Positions 12,364-23,851 are shown, counted from the first letter of the stretch. The stretch is DNA of 64,000 nucleotides from Patellaria atrata CBS 101060 (GCA_010093705.1 MU006089.1:3443838-3507837), one strand, 5' to 3'. Made by a program: numbers and translations. The notes: a model not told the origin generated them from the sequence alone.

Positions 12364-14183
12364 AAGTCGAGATATGGGACATGCATAAATTCAGTCCGTT
12401 ATTTAGCAATCTTACTGTCCTGGTAATCACGACTTCTGTTTTCATCAGTATGCTTTCCGCTGCCGTAGCATCCATCAATACTGTCCGCTCCCTCATGAAG
12501 GGGGTTCCAGCTTGACCGCCCAGGAACAATAGGAAAATGTCGCGCAGTCACAACTTTGCGGGTAACCTCACTGTGTAAACATGACATCTGCTAGTATTCC
12601 GGAATCGATAGCCCATAGACGGATATAGAGGCTAAGCAATGTCACCCGATAAGAACCAGTTCGCTAGGGTACTGCTCTTACCTAGCCCTTAGCATTCTTT
12701 ATTAGATATACGCTCCATTCTTGATCACTCTGCACCTCTATTGTGTGAAGTAGACGGGACTCTAATAGGGGGCCTTCAACCATATATCATATTGACTGTC
12801 TGAACTGAAGGGATTCTATTCTACCCCAGCAGAGAATCGAAGTGTATAGAGACTTACAAATTCCCACCGTGACAAAGGAGGTGATATTATACTCCGCCGA
12901 ATCCCCATTTGAGGGGATCCTGCCAGTTAGAAATTTGAGGAGGAGCGGGACTGATTAGGAAATGAAATGGGATTTCTTTCACCGCCAATTTCATAATTCT
13001 AATAACTTGATTCAACTCATTGCGAAGTTTCTCACTTTGCTCCCTCTTTCGTTGTTCCGTCTTCTTGTACTGAATAGATTTAACCTTCTTGTTATCCTTC
13101 TCGACCAAGTCTACCGAAACTATTGGCTTTGTATCGCTGCGGTCTTTGTGAGAGGGGTGTGCATTTGTCCCCCTATTCAATCCTATTTAGAAGCTGCTCC
13201 AGAGCGTGTTAAGTTGATGTCACTCACTTAACTTTAGTTGCAGCTATCCTACTCAAGAGTTAGACTAGTTGATAGCGCCATGGGCCGTTTCGCCTTGTCT
13301 AAAGATCATTCACCTTTTCCGTTTGCTCTTTCGATGCCTCACTGACCGCATTTACCCATTCTTCACCGTTCTCATTATTCTTTCGTATGTCGTCGAACGT
13401 TACTTTACCGACCAGATTGAAGAGACTCTTAAGAATATTAGACATCAGGGATCCTACCTGTTATTAAGGCCTAATCGAAATGAGGATAACGCTCGTAGGG
13501 AAGATACCAATTAAATAAACTACGATAGCACTCCTATTATACTTGTTTAAATGAACAAAGAGACATTCATCACGCAGTCAATGGTTCAAGGATAAACATT
13601 GAGAGATATCCAAAGTACCATATTGCATAGATAGGTCAAATGGGTCATGGACTTAATAGTCAAGTGCTACTTCGTTGTCAGTCGTTGTTATTATCAGGCA
13701 TTACTCGTCTCTCCACTATAACATATCTTGATAACAGTATAGTATCTAGTGATTTACGCAATCAAGCAAGAAAGCAGATCAACGAATAATCCCCACGATC
13801 TTGAACATGCAAGTTGCGATCACTATGCTGCTAACGCACTCCTATAACTTTCTGTTCTTCGTAATTGGTTACTTACTCTACATAATTGAGTTGTTCCTAA
13901 AAAATGCAATAGATAAATACTGAGCGGAATGCAATGTTAACATAGAGCGTGTCATGTGTCCTTTGATTAGTGATTAAGGTCATACAGCGGTCTGACTAAG
14001 GTGTTACTACCTAATTGAGAATATTAGCCGAGAATCTCTTCTTACAAAGAGCAAGTCATCAGCAACTTTTAAATAAGATTTCCTGTTGGCTTACAATAAT
14101 TTTTAATAACCTTAACCTAAGGTAATACTTGGAATTCTACTTATCTCTGAAATTCATCACTTCCTCAGAGCTACACTGCAGTC
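12364..14183. other. 1.8 kb gene-poor stretch with coding relics
   Basis: AT-rich DNA between ATP12 and the broken kinase. The only coding-like content is the pair of minus-strand segments listed separately at 12887-13440. The rest shows no gene. Confidence 0.5.
12887..13440 (-). pseudogene. decayed unknown coding segments
   Basis: Two minus-strand open segments read like protein. 13440-13299 contains GKVTFDDIRKNNENGEEW and ends at a stop. 13180-12887 is a lysine/glutamine-rich, coiled-coil-like stretch (EQRKREQSEKLRNELNQV) with a hydrophobic end. Between them the frame is broken by stops and no clean intron links them. It may be the remains of one basic, helical protein, but I recognise no family and the link between the two parts is inference. 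Confidence 0.25.
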
Positions 14184-15182
14184 ATGGCATGTCTGCGACG
14201 AATATGGGGTTGGTTATATCCTCAACCACCAGCGCTTCCTCGAACTCTGACGTCCACCGGATTCCCCCTACTTGATCCAAATGCCCATGTGGAAGAAGAG
14301 TTGATGCCACATTATGAACTCGCCAACTACTTCCCGGTGAGGCTTGGAGATGTCCTAAGGGAGCAATACCAAGTGCTCAAGAAGCTTGGATATGGAGCAA
14401 ATGCAACTGGTTGGTTTTGTCACAATCTCACGTAGGTCCATTATTCTTGACTAACAGCAAATTCGTATTAAAACAGAATTAGAGAAAATAGATATGTGGC
14501 CATTAAAATTTACCTATACACAGCCAGGGAAAATCGGGAGATTAAATTTCTCAAACACCTTTCAAGTATTCGGTCTATTCATCCAGGCCTGAAATTGGTT
14601 CGGGCAATGGTTGATCATTTTGAGCTAGAAGGGTCTAAGGGCCTGTAATCAGTGCATAGTCCATGAACCCCTTTTATGTAGCCTGCATGACCTCCAAAGG
14701 TTACTCGGATTAGATAGGCTGCATGGAGCTTTATTGAAGGAAGCATTGATTCATCTTCTCACGGTACTCAACTATCTACATAGTGAAGCACACGTCATCA
14801 TACCGGTATAGCACTCTATTCACTACATCGCCGTACAAGCACAGCTACAATAAAACTAACTATACCAGATATTCAGTCTAAGAACATTATGATTGCCTGT
14901 AAGGACCCTTCGTTTTTCGAAAAATTGGTTGAGGACGAGGAACAGACTCCTAGTCCACGCAAAGTGGTCGGAGACAACATAGCCTACCGCTCCCACAGTT
15001 TACCACACTCCTCAAGTCGGTTTCAAGGGGCGTGGGGGATACCACTACTCTCCGACTTCGGTGAAACTCGTGTAGGAGACAACCATACTGGTCTCATACA
15101 GCCTAATCTATACCGAGAACCAGATGTCGTCCTGAAGATGGATGGAGCTCGAAGGTAGATATGTGGAACGTTGATGTTTTGG
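14184..15182 (+). pseudogene. broken SRPK-type protein kinase
   Basis: Similarity runs from the N-lobe to the activation segment of an SR-protein-kinase-like Ser/Thr kinase. Exon 14184-14431 carries QYQVLKKLGYGANATGWFCHN (Gly-rich loop). After an intron to 14476 comes YVAIKIY with the ATP-binding Lys. CIVHEPLLCSLHDLQRLL, LIHLLTVLNYLHSEAHVI, DIQSKNIM (catalytic loop), LLSDFGETRVG (DFG), LYREPDVVLKMD and VDMWNVDV follow. The frame is lost at least three times: near 14,647, near 14,793 (HVI-HT to DIQ, one base short before an intron) and near 15,151 (one base short in MDW). The C-lobe beyond WNVDVL is absent. This is a host gene in decay, assuming no sequencing error. Confidence 0.8.
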
Positions 15183-15184
15183 TA

Positions 15185-15728
15185 TGCCCAATGTTTCATC
15201 GCTCCTCTATCGTGATTAGTATTTCTCCGTTTATGTACGTTTCAGGAGGTGAATGGATAGAAGTTAGATTATTAACATGTTACTCTAAACTACATTGAGA
15301 AAGGGTATAGAACGACTGGATAAACCCATGAACTATGTGACAATGCCCGTTAACACCAATTTGTACAGATGAACCATCCATATAACTCTCAACTAATGCT
15401 CGAGCAGTGCAAACTTTATGAACTACCAGGTATTTAACACCCAAGAATCCACTCGTACAAGTGTTTCCAGCCCTGATAAGCACGGTTGAAGAACTTGTGG
15501 TGTTCGACCCTAAGCGGCATGGGTGGTCAGCAATGATATCCTCCTAATTCAAACTTGTAGCGGGGCGGAAATTAGAACTGCTTACCTTCGATTTCGGCAG
15601 TCAACGTACGACTCATGTGGTATGGCCGTTATTGATAGGTACAGTACAAGCTTAAAGGACGGTTTGAGTTGACGCGCATGTCTCGTTCATGAAAGCTTCT
15701 TTGATCCACTTCTTCAGGACTTCATCTC
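15185..15728. other. intergenic, no gene seen
   Basis: Lies between the truncated kinase and the SNU13 copy. Where the kinase C-lobe would be expected there is no matching coding sequence. A 67-codon minus frame at 15280-15483 has no recognisable features. Confidence 0.45.
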
Positions 15729-16115
15729 TTATATCATAATTCTCTCGACCTTAGACCTGAGGGCCCTAATCTGGCCATGAAGGTCTGATCCCTCATTTGT
15801 CGTGATCGACACCACGATGACCGGACTACTTACAACACAAGCACGGGCTATTGCGATTTTGCCCAGGACGTAGACGTAAGGGACGTTCTTGTCCTCGCAG
15901 AGAAGAGGTATATGGAGGAGGATGGTGAGGGGGTAAGTGTCAACTGCCAAGATAACAACCTCAGAGACACCACGATTTAGTGTCTCCGTCGTTTCATTGG
16001 CGTCTTTGCGCAACTGCTTGTAGTGGGATGCTTGCTGTACAAGATCCAGGATCTGTTGTGCTAGCGGAGGATCTACAACGGGCCAGGCGGCAGGGATGTC
16101 GTTCTGGTCTGCCAT
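15729..16115 (-). CDS. diverged intronless SNU13 (15.5K/L7Ae family) copy
   Basis: A single open frame of 128 aa, the same length as human SNU13/NHP2L1 and alignable without gaps in my reading (ILDLVQQASHYKQLRK, TLNRG, LLCEDKNVPYVYV, VERIMI). Canonical SNU13 binds kink-turns in U4 and box C/D RNAs in the nucleus. Here several RNA-contact or neighbouring positions differ from the consensus as I recall it: G38D and K44E in the GANEATK loop, E61Y, G94V and R97S. N40, E41 and I65 are kept. Fungal SNU13 genes usually contain introns and are nearly invariant, so this looks like a retrocopy or old duplicate and not the housekeeping gene. It may be expressed with a changed role or be on its way to decay. 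Confidence 0.85.
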   Translation of the reverse strand: MADQNDIPAAWPVVDPPLAQQILDLVQQASHYKQLRKDANETTETLNRGVSEVVILAVDTYPLTILLHIPLLCEDKNVPYVYVLGKIAIARACVVSSPVIVVSITTNEGSDLHGQIRALRSKVERIMI

Positions 16116-16654
16116 CCTATGATATTCGGGGAGAAGTGCGGTGGCAAAAACCTTTATCTCTCGATTTTTCCATAGAGGGTTCCTTGTGTGAAAAGCTGGA
16201 CTTCGTACGTATAGATACTTCCAGGACAGGCGTATACCCGAATATTTTTGTTATGTGGGAAGACTTAAAGAGAAAATGCTTGTATATGGAGTACGTTCTT
16301 GGAAATGATAAGAAGAGATCTCAGAGAACTATTTGTATGAAAACGGAAATCCTTAGGAATGGGGATTTTGACGCGAGAGAGGTTGTAGAAAAAGAAAGCA
16401 TGAAGGTTTAGAGGGGCCCAGCAGGCCTTAAAATCAAGGTTGGAGTCTCTGCTCCAGCATATCTCCATGATTCTTCTTCCTAACACAGCCGAACTGTTCT
16501 AAGGTAACGTAAGCATAGGTAGGCGACATTAGCTTCTTGTTAGAATGGAGTGACAAGTAAGAGATGAAAAGATCATATGGAGCAAAGGAGCATTTATGGA
16601 AAGGTTATTGAATTCGATATGTATGATTACAAGTTGGTATGCACCTCAATAATC
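16116..16654. other. intergenic, no gene seen
   Basis: 5' flank of the SNU13 copy and 3' flank of the next minus-strand gene. No additional SNU13-like exon and no other gene can be supported here. Confidence 0.45.
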
Positions 16655-17176
16655 CTAGTTTGAGTCCAGTTTGACGGTCGTAAGACCCGGAATTGACTTC
16701 TTCAGTAGAACTGCCGATTGTCTCACACGATCTTTCATCAAGAACCGCGTATTAGGAAGATTATCACGGCTGAAAGTGAGGTCAATCTTCTTCAGGTCCG
16801 CGACACGGATTGGGGCCGGATGGTCGAGGCGTGGTAGATGATTGTAAGGACTCTCTTCCTTAGTCCTTATATCTTTCCTAGATCCATCCACGTTAGCATG
16901 TGTAGTAGTTGAGAACTCCTTTCCGCCTTTGTTTTGTGTTGATGAGTTACTCTCTTTGGATGCATCTAGTTTCTGGTGTTGCGAGGAAAGGTTAATCCAG
17001 TGATCTGGATGCCAGAGCCTGGGTAAAGAACCATCCTTGCGGGCCTCGTCGGCAACCTCGCGAGCCAGGCGAGCTTTACGGATGTAATAGCGATCCCAGA
17101 TCACGTATAAGATTGTTGACGTAATGACAAGGGAGAGGAATATGATGAGTATGGTCCACATTGTATTGAGCGCCAT
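16655..17176 (-). CDS. small single-pass membrane protein, unknown
   Basis: Single exon of 173 aa from the ATG at 17176 (MALNTMWTILIIF); the frame is open a little further upstream but without an ATG. One N-terminal transmembrane helix (about residues 6-29, ILIIFLSLVITSTILYVIW) is followed by a basic RYYIRKARLAREVADEARK segment and a polar Ser/Lys-rich cytoplasmic region ending in KSIPGLTTVKLDSN. The topology is type III/signal-anchor-like. No catalytic motif or known family is evident. The frame, start context and basic-after-TM pattern make it a believable real gene. Confidence 0.55.
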   Translation of the reverse strand: MALNTMWTILIIFLSLVITSTILYVIWDRYYIRKARLAREVADEARKDGSLPRLWHPDHWINLSSQHQKLDASKESNSSTQNKGGKEFSTTTHANVDGSRKDIRTKEESPYNHLPRLDHPAPIRVADLKKIDLTFSRDNLPNTRFLMKDRVRQSAVLLKKSIPGLTTVKLDSN

Positions 17177-17938
17177 GGCTGTGGTATAGGTATTTTGATA
17201 GCAATGCAATACTGTGATATATGTTCAACAAGATCTTGAAATGAGACTAACTCTTGAGTAAGAAATGACAGGAACACACTCTTTTATAGGAAATAATCTA
17301 TATTCTTTAGCATTGTTATGGAGTCAACAGTTGTTTGCCACCAGGCCAATACAATGCAGTTTAACCTGGAAGGTTAATACAACAAAGATACCACATTCAA
17401 TCCAAATGCAACACAAGAGATACATTGTTTTCAAAACTCTATGCTCTAGTGATTGCAGAGGGTTAACCATGGGTTTCATGAGCGAGGGAAAATCGTGGTT
17501 TGAGAATCGCATAAACTGTGCTACATATCTCTACAAAGCGCGATGGAGTCTTTCATCTGCTAGAAATGAACATAAGAATGGAAAATTACCCTGTTACTGG
17601 AGCATGTATCGTAATTTGTAATTTAGTGGAAAGGCTCAATTGTCTAAGTATAATGCATCTCAGAGAAACGGATTGGAACTTGATGACTGAGGTGGGTAAA
17701 GACATCTTAAGAATGGACTGTAATAATGACCTTTGAGGGCTGTTGAAGAAAGGGGAAGATCTGCACAGCCCACAGCTTCAACGTCACTGCCACTCGAACT
17801 ATCCTCACCGGTCACCAAGCCTCAGCCTTACCACCATCATTCGCGAACTATGAGGAGGATGGACAAGAATATTAATATGACAGGCGCCTGCGTCAATTAT
17901 ATAATCTTTCTTCACTTAATACCCTCTTAACGACCATC
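17177..17938. other. divergent intergenic region
   Basis: Separates the small membrane protein (-) from the GRDP-like gene (+) and so probably holds both promoters. AATTATATAAT about 45 bp before the + strand ATG is a possible TATA element. Short frames at 17265-17736 look spurious. Confidence 0.4.
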
Positions 17939-19368
17939 ATGGCACTAGCAATCAACTCCTACAACCGTAAACTTCACGAGCTCAGTAAAGAGAGCCTCAA
18001 CGCCATTAAAGGAGTCAAAACTTACTGGTACAATACACACGATGTCTGGAAACCGACAGAATGGCCCACAGCGGCTACTAAAGACGAGGAACCCAAGATA
18101 CCATCTCCAGACATCTTCGCCGATCTGACCAGTTTAAAGGGGACGACTACCGACAAACCAGCAGCCTTGCCTACTATAGCACAATGCGCCGTTCATCTTG
18201 AACTTCTCGAGACCTTCCACGTATTGCGTCAGAAAATGTTTTGGTCGATACCTCTTGATAAGGCTTTTGATGTGAAGGAAGAGCCTCGCATTGTGCACCA
18301 GCGCGACGGTTCGGAGAAGAAGCTCAAGGACGATCGGTTCGCGGAAAAGAGGAATGAAAAATGGACCAAGTTTGTGACGCTAGCTGTATACCGATTTCTA
18401 GTATGGTGGGATAAGATTGATGGGGTACTAGAAAATACCAAGGACCGTCAGGGACGCATGTCAATGGGTAGTGATCATCTACCCCCTCTTGATGTCCTTA
18501 TGGTTTGGCACTCATTTCTCCTCAATACTGGTCGGTTTAAGAAGATGAATTTTAATCGCAACTTATACAAGATTAACTTCCCATGGGAACACATTGTAAG
18601 ATCCATTTTGAGACTAGGTGAGAATCTCGGACTAAGATCATGTAGCACAATGCTATTGACAATAGCAAATGGGAATACACCCTTTTAGGCACCGCAAGGA
18701 CCAATTTCACCACTCTGACCGGACTTCAACAGGACCTCTACTCTGCCCTCGAAACCGATCCCACCGCTGTTCCACGTACTCTCGTTGAGACTGTCCGCTT
18801 GTCTCCAACACCTACAACCGCTGATCAGAGTCTCGTCAATGACCTCGCCTCGATGGTCGCTCGCCAAACGTCCTTTATCGACAAGATGGACAGACACCTC
18901 TGGATCCGCTCTCCGGCATTCGCTGGCACCATGGCGCGCTCTCTGACGCGGTACTCCCGCTTCTTGACTCTCTTTCGCCTATATCCGGGTACCATGCTAG
19001 TGCCGACGCTTGACATTGACATCGCCTGGCACACGCACCAGCTTACCCCCTCTCTGTATCTTTCAGCAACGCAAGCACTCTGCGGGCGTTTCATCAATCA
19101 TGATGACAGTATCGCGGAGACAGGACTTAGTACCGGGCTTGCGGACACGAAGAGAGTGTATCGGGAGCGATTTTGTGAGGATTATGAACTGTGTTCTTGC
19201 TGGGATTGTGAGATGTTGCTCAGTGCGCTAGAGGGGAGGCATGAGGTGAGTCAAGGTGAGCCAGGGATAGAGGAGTTGGGGAGCAGAATTGCGGAAGAGA
19301 TTGCGTATTATCGGATGGTGGAGTTTGCACGGAGGAATGGGAAACCATTACCAAAGAAACGGGAGTAA
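17939..19368 (+). CDS. GRDP/DUF1399-like glycine-rich-domain-type protein
   Basis: Exons 17939-18617 and 18689-19368, 452 aa. The 71-bp intron (GTGAGA donor, TTTAG acceptor) is the only pair I found that connects the two coding blocks in phase. Signatures of the fungal/plant GRDP-like family: CAVHLELLETFHVLRQK, AVYRFLVWWDKI, the tryptophan-histidine motif LDVLMVWHSFLLN with FPWEHI, and in the second half FIDKMDRHLWIRSPAF, LVPTLDIDIAWHTHQLTP and a Cys cluster CSCWDCEMLLSAL. The histidines in the two WHSF/WHTHQ motifs are characteristic. It lacks the long C-terminal extension of some family members. No enzymatic role is established. Confidence 0.8.
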
Positions 19369-22097
19369 CGCGCTGTGGACGCTGATATGGCTGTTCATTT
19401 TGTCTTTTTGCTCGGCTTTGATCGTACACTTCCGCACAGTATCATTATCAAGTTTTAGTTTCCTTTATTAATTGATGTTCTGGATAAGACCTCGTATTTC
19501 TTGACGTGTACGGCCTGTACGCAACCCCGGAAATCTGTACACTCGTTTTATATTCCCATCATGCTTGTTATCTAACCTCCAGTCATCCGTACTAATCCCC
19601 CTAACGTAAACCCCATCATTCCGACATGTCTACCTTCTACAACCGTACATGCCTCACAACCTCCGGTGCACACACATTAGTAACACACGAAGAGCACCAC
19701 CAATGTAAGCACTCGATATTTGACCACCTATCCACACTAGGCGCTGTCGTATAGTCCGAAGTGTGAAAGACAATAGCTAGTGAATTAAGGAGTACCAATT
19801 GCTTGCAGAGGCGTTCAAATCGAATCGCTTAATAGAGCACCTAATTGACATTGGTAAGATAGTTCACATGAGAAATACGCCACTTCGGGTGAATCTCGAC
19901 TTTCTCATGCATCTTTTCGCATACCTATAAAACATTGAAAAGGGGAAGAAGTATACCGACATTCCAGAAAAGCTCCCAGTATGGTTCAAGAAAGATTATC
20001 CATCTCTTCTTCTGTTAAATAAATCCTCTCTCACTGTACGCTTAATATAGTTATAGTTCTGGCATGAGCCGTACAACGCCGCAAGATCTCGTCCGGAGAC
20101 GAATTGGATAGTACACCATCATTTGTACAGAAAGCGGAACTTAGAAATACGAACTATGACCAATCGGAAGGAAAGGATACAAATGTAAAGGACGTGGATG
20201 GGTTAAGGATAGCGTTGCACAAAAAGAATTCCAAGGACGAGCGACTACAATTAGCACGAGCGTGCCTTTTCCTTATCATCCTCATCATATTCTTCACTTC
20301 CCTCGCTAATCCTAGATAACGCCGACTGTTGTCCACTACCTTGGGGCAGGAATCTGCAGTTCCGACACCACTCGTGCGCACAGTGCACGGTTTCGCAGCA
20401 CATCGCGTACGGATCGCTCGTCCAGCGCTTACACCTGCAACAGAGCCGGCGGTGGAAGTCTTCTCTTCCTTGGCTGGTTTTCTGAGCGAGGAGGAGTTTT
20501 TGCTTGCAATTCGCCTGCGTGTTGCTCGTCCTCGCTACTGGGCGATGGCATGATGAGTTCGGGAGACATCTTGTGACCTTTATATGTCAAGGTCAAGGAA
20601 TTAGGGTATAGTGATATCGGAATCTGAGGCGATTTTGTATTTACACTGGTGCCTCATTATGATTTGGATGTGTTTGATGGCAAATTGGGAAGAGTTGGCC
20701 GTTTGACGAAGGATGACGAATCATCAAACGGTATGGAAACACAAACTGGTAGATCGCAGGCCGGGAAGTTTTGTTCGAGACTACACCTATGAACAATTAG
20801 ACAATACAACATCCAAAGGAACAGGCACAGAGCTTAGGAATCTTTGTCTAGTCTATCCCATCCCCTATCGTGGCTCCCTCTCATACTTGTACTGTACGCT
20901 CCCTCTCCAGGCTGTCTCTGACTTCATTGTACAGTAAAACCAACTGTACATTAGAGAGCCCAGGTAACTCTCATTTCCCATGTACTGTGGGTTTGGCAAC
21001 AGCCTGGAGTACACTAGGCGAAGAATATTACAAGATTCAAGGGAGTGAGCTGAAAGGAAACAATTCAACAGGTTTCAATATTTGAACTAGCCTTGAAATA
21101 TTATTTCAAATTCTGACAAGTCGAATCAAATAATAGATGTTCAAGGAACGGTCGACAGTACAGATTGTGGAAGTTTGAGGACTAGATACTGCTCAGTCCA
21201 TGGAACTGAACTACAGTCGAGTGAGGATGGTCTAAGTGTCTTTCCACATTTCCACGACTTGATGAGAGAGTTGAGATAAGCTTTCTGCCAATACTACTCC
21301 TCTATTTACCGGGAGCCGATCCCATGTTATGGACTCGTTATGATATGTCGCCGTCCCTGCCAAGGTTGAGCCGAAAGTTTCCTGATAGGAGTACCCCTTA
21401 TATACTTACCACCGTCTTCCGTCGGATATCTAGTAGAGCAATGAGACCTTCACATTGATGGACCCTCAGGTCACTGTTTGATCTCTTGTCCCGGTTCGAT
21501 CATGAGATATGGTAAAGGAGACTTACGGTAACTCGGGAAAGGAAGAATGGGTAAGCGTTTACGAGTTAACACGTCAGAAAAAGTAAATGCAGTAAGTCCT
21601 CGTTACAGTAAGTGAGCATCCTGATCCTGCATGCAAATTTTCTCATAGCTACCAATAAGAGGTAGAAATTGTTTGTGAGTTCAAGGTGGGGTGAAGCTTT
21701 CCTTGTGCTATCGACTGTCCCGCATCGTCATCAACACTGGCACAGGTCCAAGGTAAAATAGAGGATAACCAACTATTACTCCCCGTGCCACCCTGTTTAC
21801 AATTGAGAGCTGGATTTTACCGTCTCAAAGATCTTCTTATCCTGAATAGCTCTCTACTCTCCCTTACTTTCCAACGTCATAATTTATAACATCTTAAACT
21901 AGTTCCAAGTAGGCCCTCGTTCTGGTCTAATATCTATACTGATCCTGCTGTTTGGCACCAGCAAACATATTAACTTGAAGAGCCGAGAACCCTTCTCACC
22001 TAGTATACACCTACTGTAGGTACCTGAAGCAGTAAAATATCACATCAGACAGCAGCTAAAGAAGGGTACAGAACATAAATTTTCCCAACTTGACATC
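19369..22097. other. 2.7 kb gene-poor region upstream of GAD
   Basis: Contains the remnants of a small Cys-rich gene (20251-20569, listed separately) and a stretch at 19626-20100 with coding-like words (KYTDIPEKLPVWFKKDYPSL on the plus strand near 19,950) that I cannot join into one gene. 20,700-22,097 has no gene and should include the promoter and leader of the glutamate decarboxylase gene. Confidence 0.45.
20251..20569 (-). pseudogene. remnant of small Cys-rich (zinc-ribbon-like) gene
   Basis: From an ATG at 20569 an open frame (MSPELIMPSPSSEDEQHAG...) runs for about 46 codons. In an overlapping, shifted frame there follows a cysteine/histidine cluster, LCCRCKRWTSDPYAMCCETV then HCAHEWCRNC, and an acidic tail EGSEEYDEDDKEKARSC ending at 20251. 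Spaced CxxC pairs of this kind occur in small zinc-ribbon-like proteins that are numerous in filamentous fungi. No intron joins the two frames cleanly, so I read it as a one-base frameshift (decay or sequence error). Unknown function. Confidence 0.4.
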
Positions 22098-23710
22098 ATG
22101 GTGCACCTATCAACAATCCCCACCGAGGCCGATTTAAAGAAGAACTCCGTTGCAGAGCTTGGAGAAGAGTTCGCCGACCTTAGCATTGACACCTCTGAAG
22201 ACACCGCCACAGCATCTGTCTATGGCTCCCGCTTCGCAGCTGAGGATCTTCCAAAGCATTCCATGCCGGAGAAGGAAATGCCTCGAGAGGTTGCCTACCG
22301 TATGATCAAAGATGATCTTACCCTTGATGGTACTCCAACTCTGAAGTGAGCCTTCCAATTCTCACTCTTTCCAGACTCCAATGCTGACAGAATACTAGTT
22401 TAGCCTCCTTTGTGACCACCTACATGGAAGAAGAAGCGGAAAAGCTCATGACTGACTGCTTCTCCAAGAACTTCATCGATTACGAAGAATACCCCGTATC
22501 CGCCGACATACAAAACCGCTGCGTCTCCATGATCGCGCGCCTCTTCAACATCCCCGTGCATGAAGAAACTACCAACGCTATGGGCACCTCGACGATCGGC
22601 AGCTCCGAAGCCATCATGCTCGGCGTGCTCGCTATGAAGAAGCGCTGGCAGAAGGCCCGCAAGGCCGCCGGAAAACCCTACGACAAGCCGAACATGATCA
22701 TGAACGCCGCCGTGCAGGTCTGCTGGGAAAAGGCGGCCCGCTACTTCGATGTCGAGGAGAAATACGTCTACTGCACCGAAGACCGATTTGTGATCGATCC
22801 AAAAGAGGCCGTCGACCTAATCGACGAAAACACCATCGGTATCGCCACTATCTTGGGTACGACATACACCGGCGAGTACGAAGACATCAAAGCAATCAAC
22901 GACCTCCTCATCGAGCGCAACATTGACTGCCCCATCCACGTCGACGCCGCATCCGGCGGCTTCGTAGCACCCTTCGTAGCACCAAAGCTCGAATGGGACT
23001 TTCGCCTCCCAAAGGTCGTCTCAATCAATGTCTCCGGCCACAAATACGGCCTCGTCTACCCCGGTGTCGGCTGGATCGTCTGGCGAGACCCAGAATACCT
23101 CCCCCAGGAACTCATCTTCAACATCAACTACCTCGGCGCCGACCAGGCCTCCTTCACGCTCAACTTCTCCCGCGGCGCGAGCCAGATCATCGGGCAATAC
23201 TACCAGATGATCCGGCTCGGAAAGCACGGATATCGCGCAATTATGGTGAATTTAACCAAGACCGCGGACTACCTTTCTTCGGCACTGCAAGCCCTGGGCT
23301 TTATCATTCTCTCCAAGAAAGGTGGACGCGGTTTACCGCTAGTAGCATGCCGCCTCGACACCGAACGTGAGCACCACTACGACGAATTCGCCGTGGCCCA
23401 CCAGTTGCGCGAACGCGGCTGGGTCGTGCCCGCGTACACCATGGCGCCGAACGCCCAGCAGATGAAGATGATGCGGATCGTCGTGCGCGAGGACTTCAGC
23501 AAGAGCCGCTGCGACGCTTTAATCCAGGACTTTAAGTTTGCGCTCGAGACGCTGAATAAGATGGACGAGAATCGGATCAAGGATCTAAGCGACTATATGG
23601 TGAAGCAGAAGGTGTTGAAAAAGATGAGACGGTTACATACGAATCAGCAGTTCGTGGATGAAAAGCATAGCTTGCAGGGGAAGACCGGGAAGACACATGC
23701 GGTGTGTTAG
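22098..23710 (+). CDS. GAD1: glutamate decarboxylase (PLP-dependent)
   Basis: Exons 22098-22345 and 22399-23710, 519 aa, with a 53-bp GTGAGC...CTAG intron. Converts L-glutamate to GABA plus CO2 in the cytosol, the first step of the GABA shunt. Group II decarboxylase marks: MGTSTIGSSEAIMLGVLAMK, HVDAASGGFVAPF, and the PLP-lysine motif SINVSGHKYGLVYPGVGW with Lys in SGHKYG. RLGKHGYRAIM and the C-terminal MRIVVREDFS are also family-typical. The last 50 residues are Lys/Arg-rich, where plant and some fungal enzymes bind calmodulin; binding here is inference. It converges on the amidase gene, with only 141 bp between the stops, so the 3' UTRs probably overlap. Confidence 0.97.
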
Positions 23711-23851
23711 TGCATAGGAGTTCATAGGGCGGGGGCATGAGAGGATAATAAGGAATGGGAAGGTTAAGTGTGTTGTATAAAATGAGTATGACGGCCTGGA
23801 ATACAAAAATTTCCTCACTTTACTACGAGGTACTTACCTTGACATTATTAA

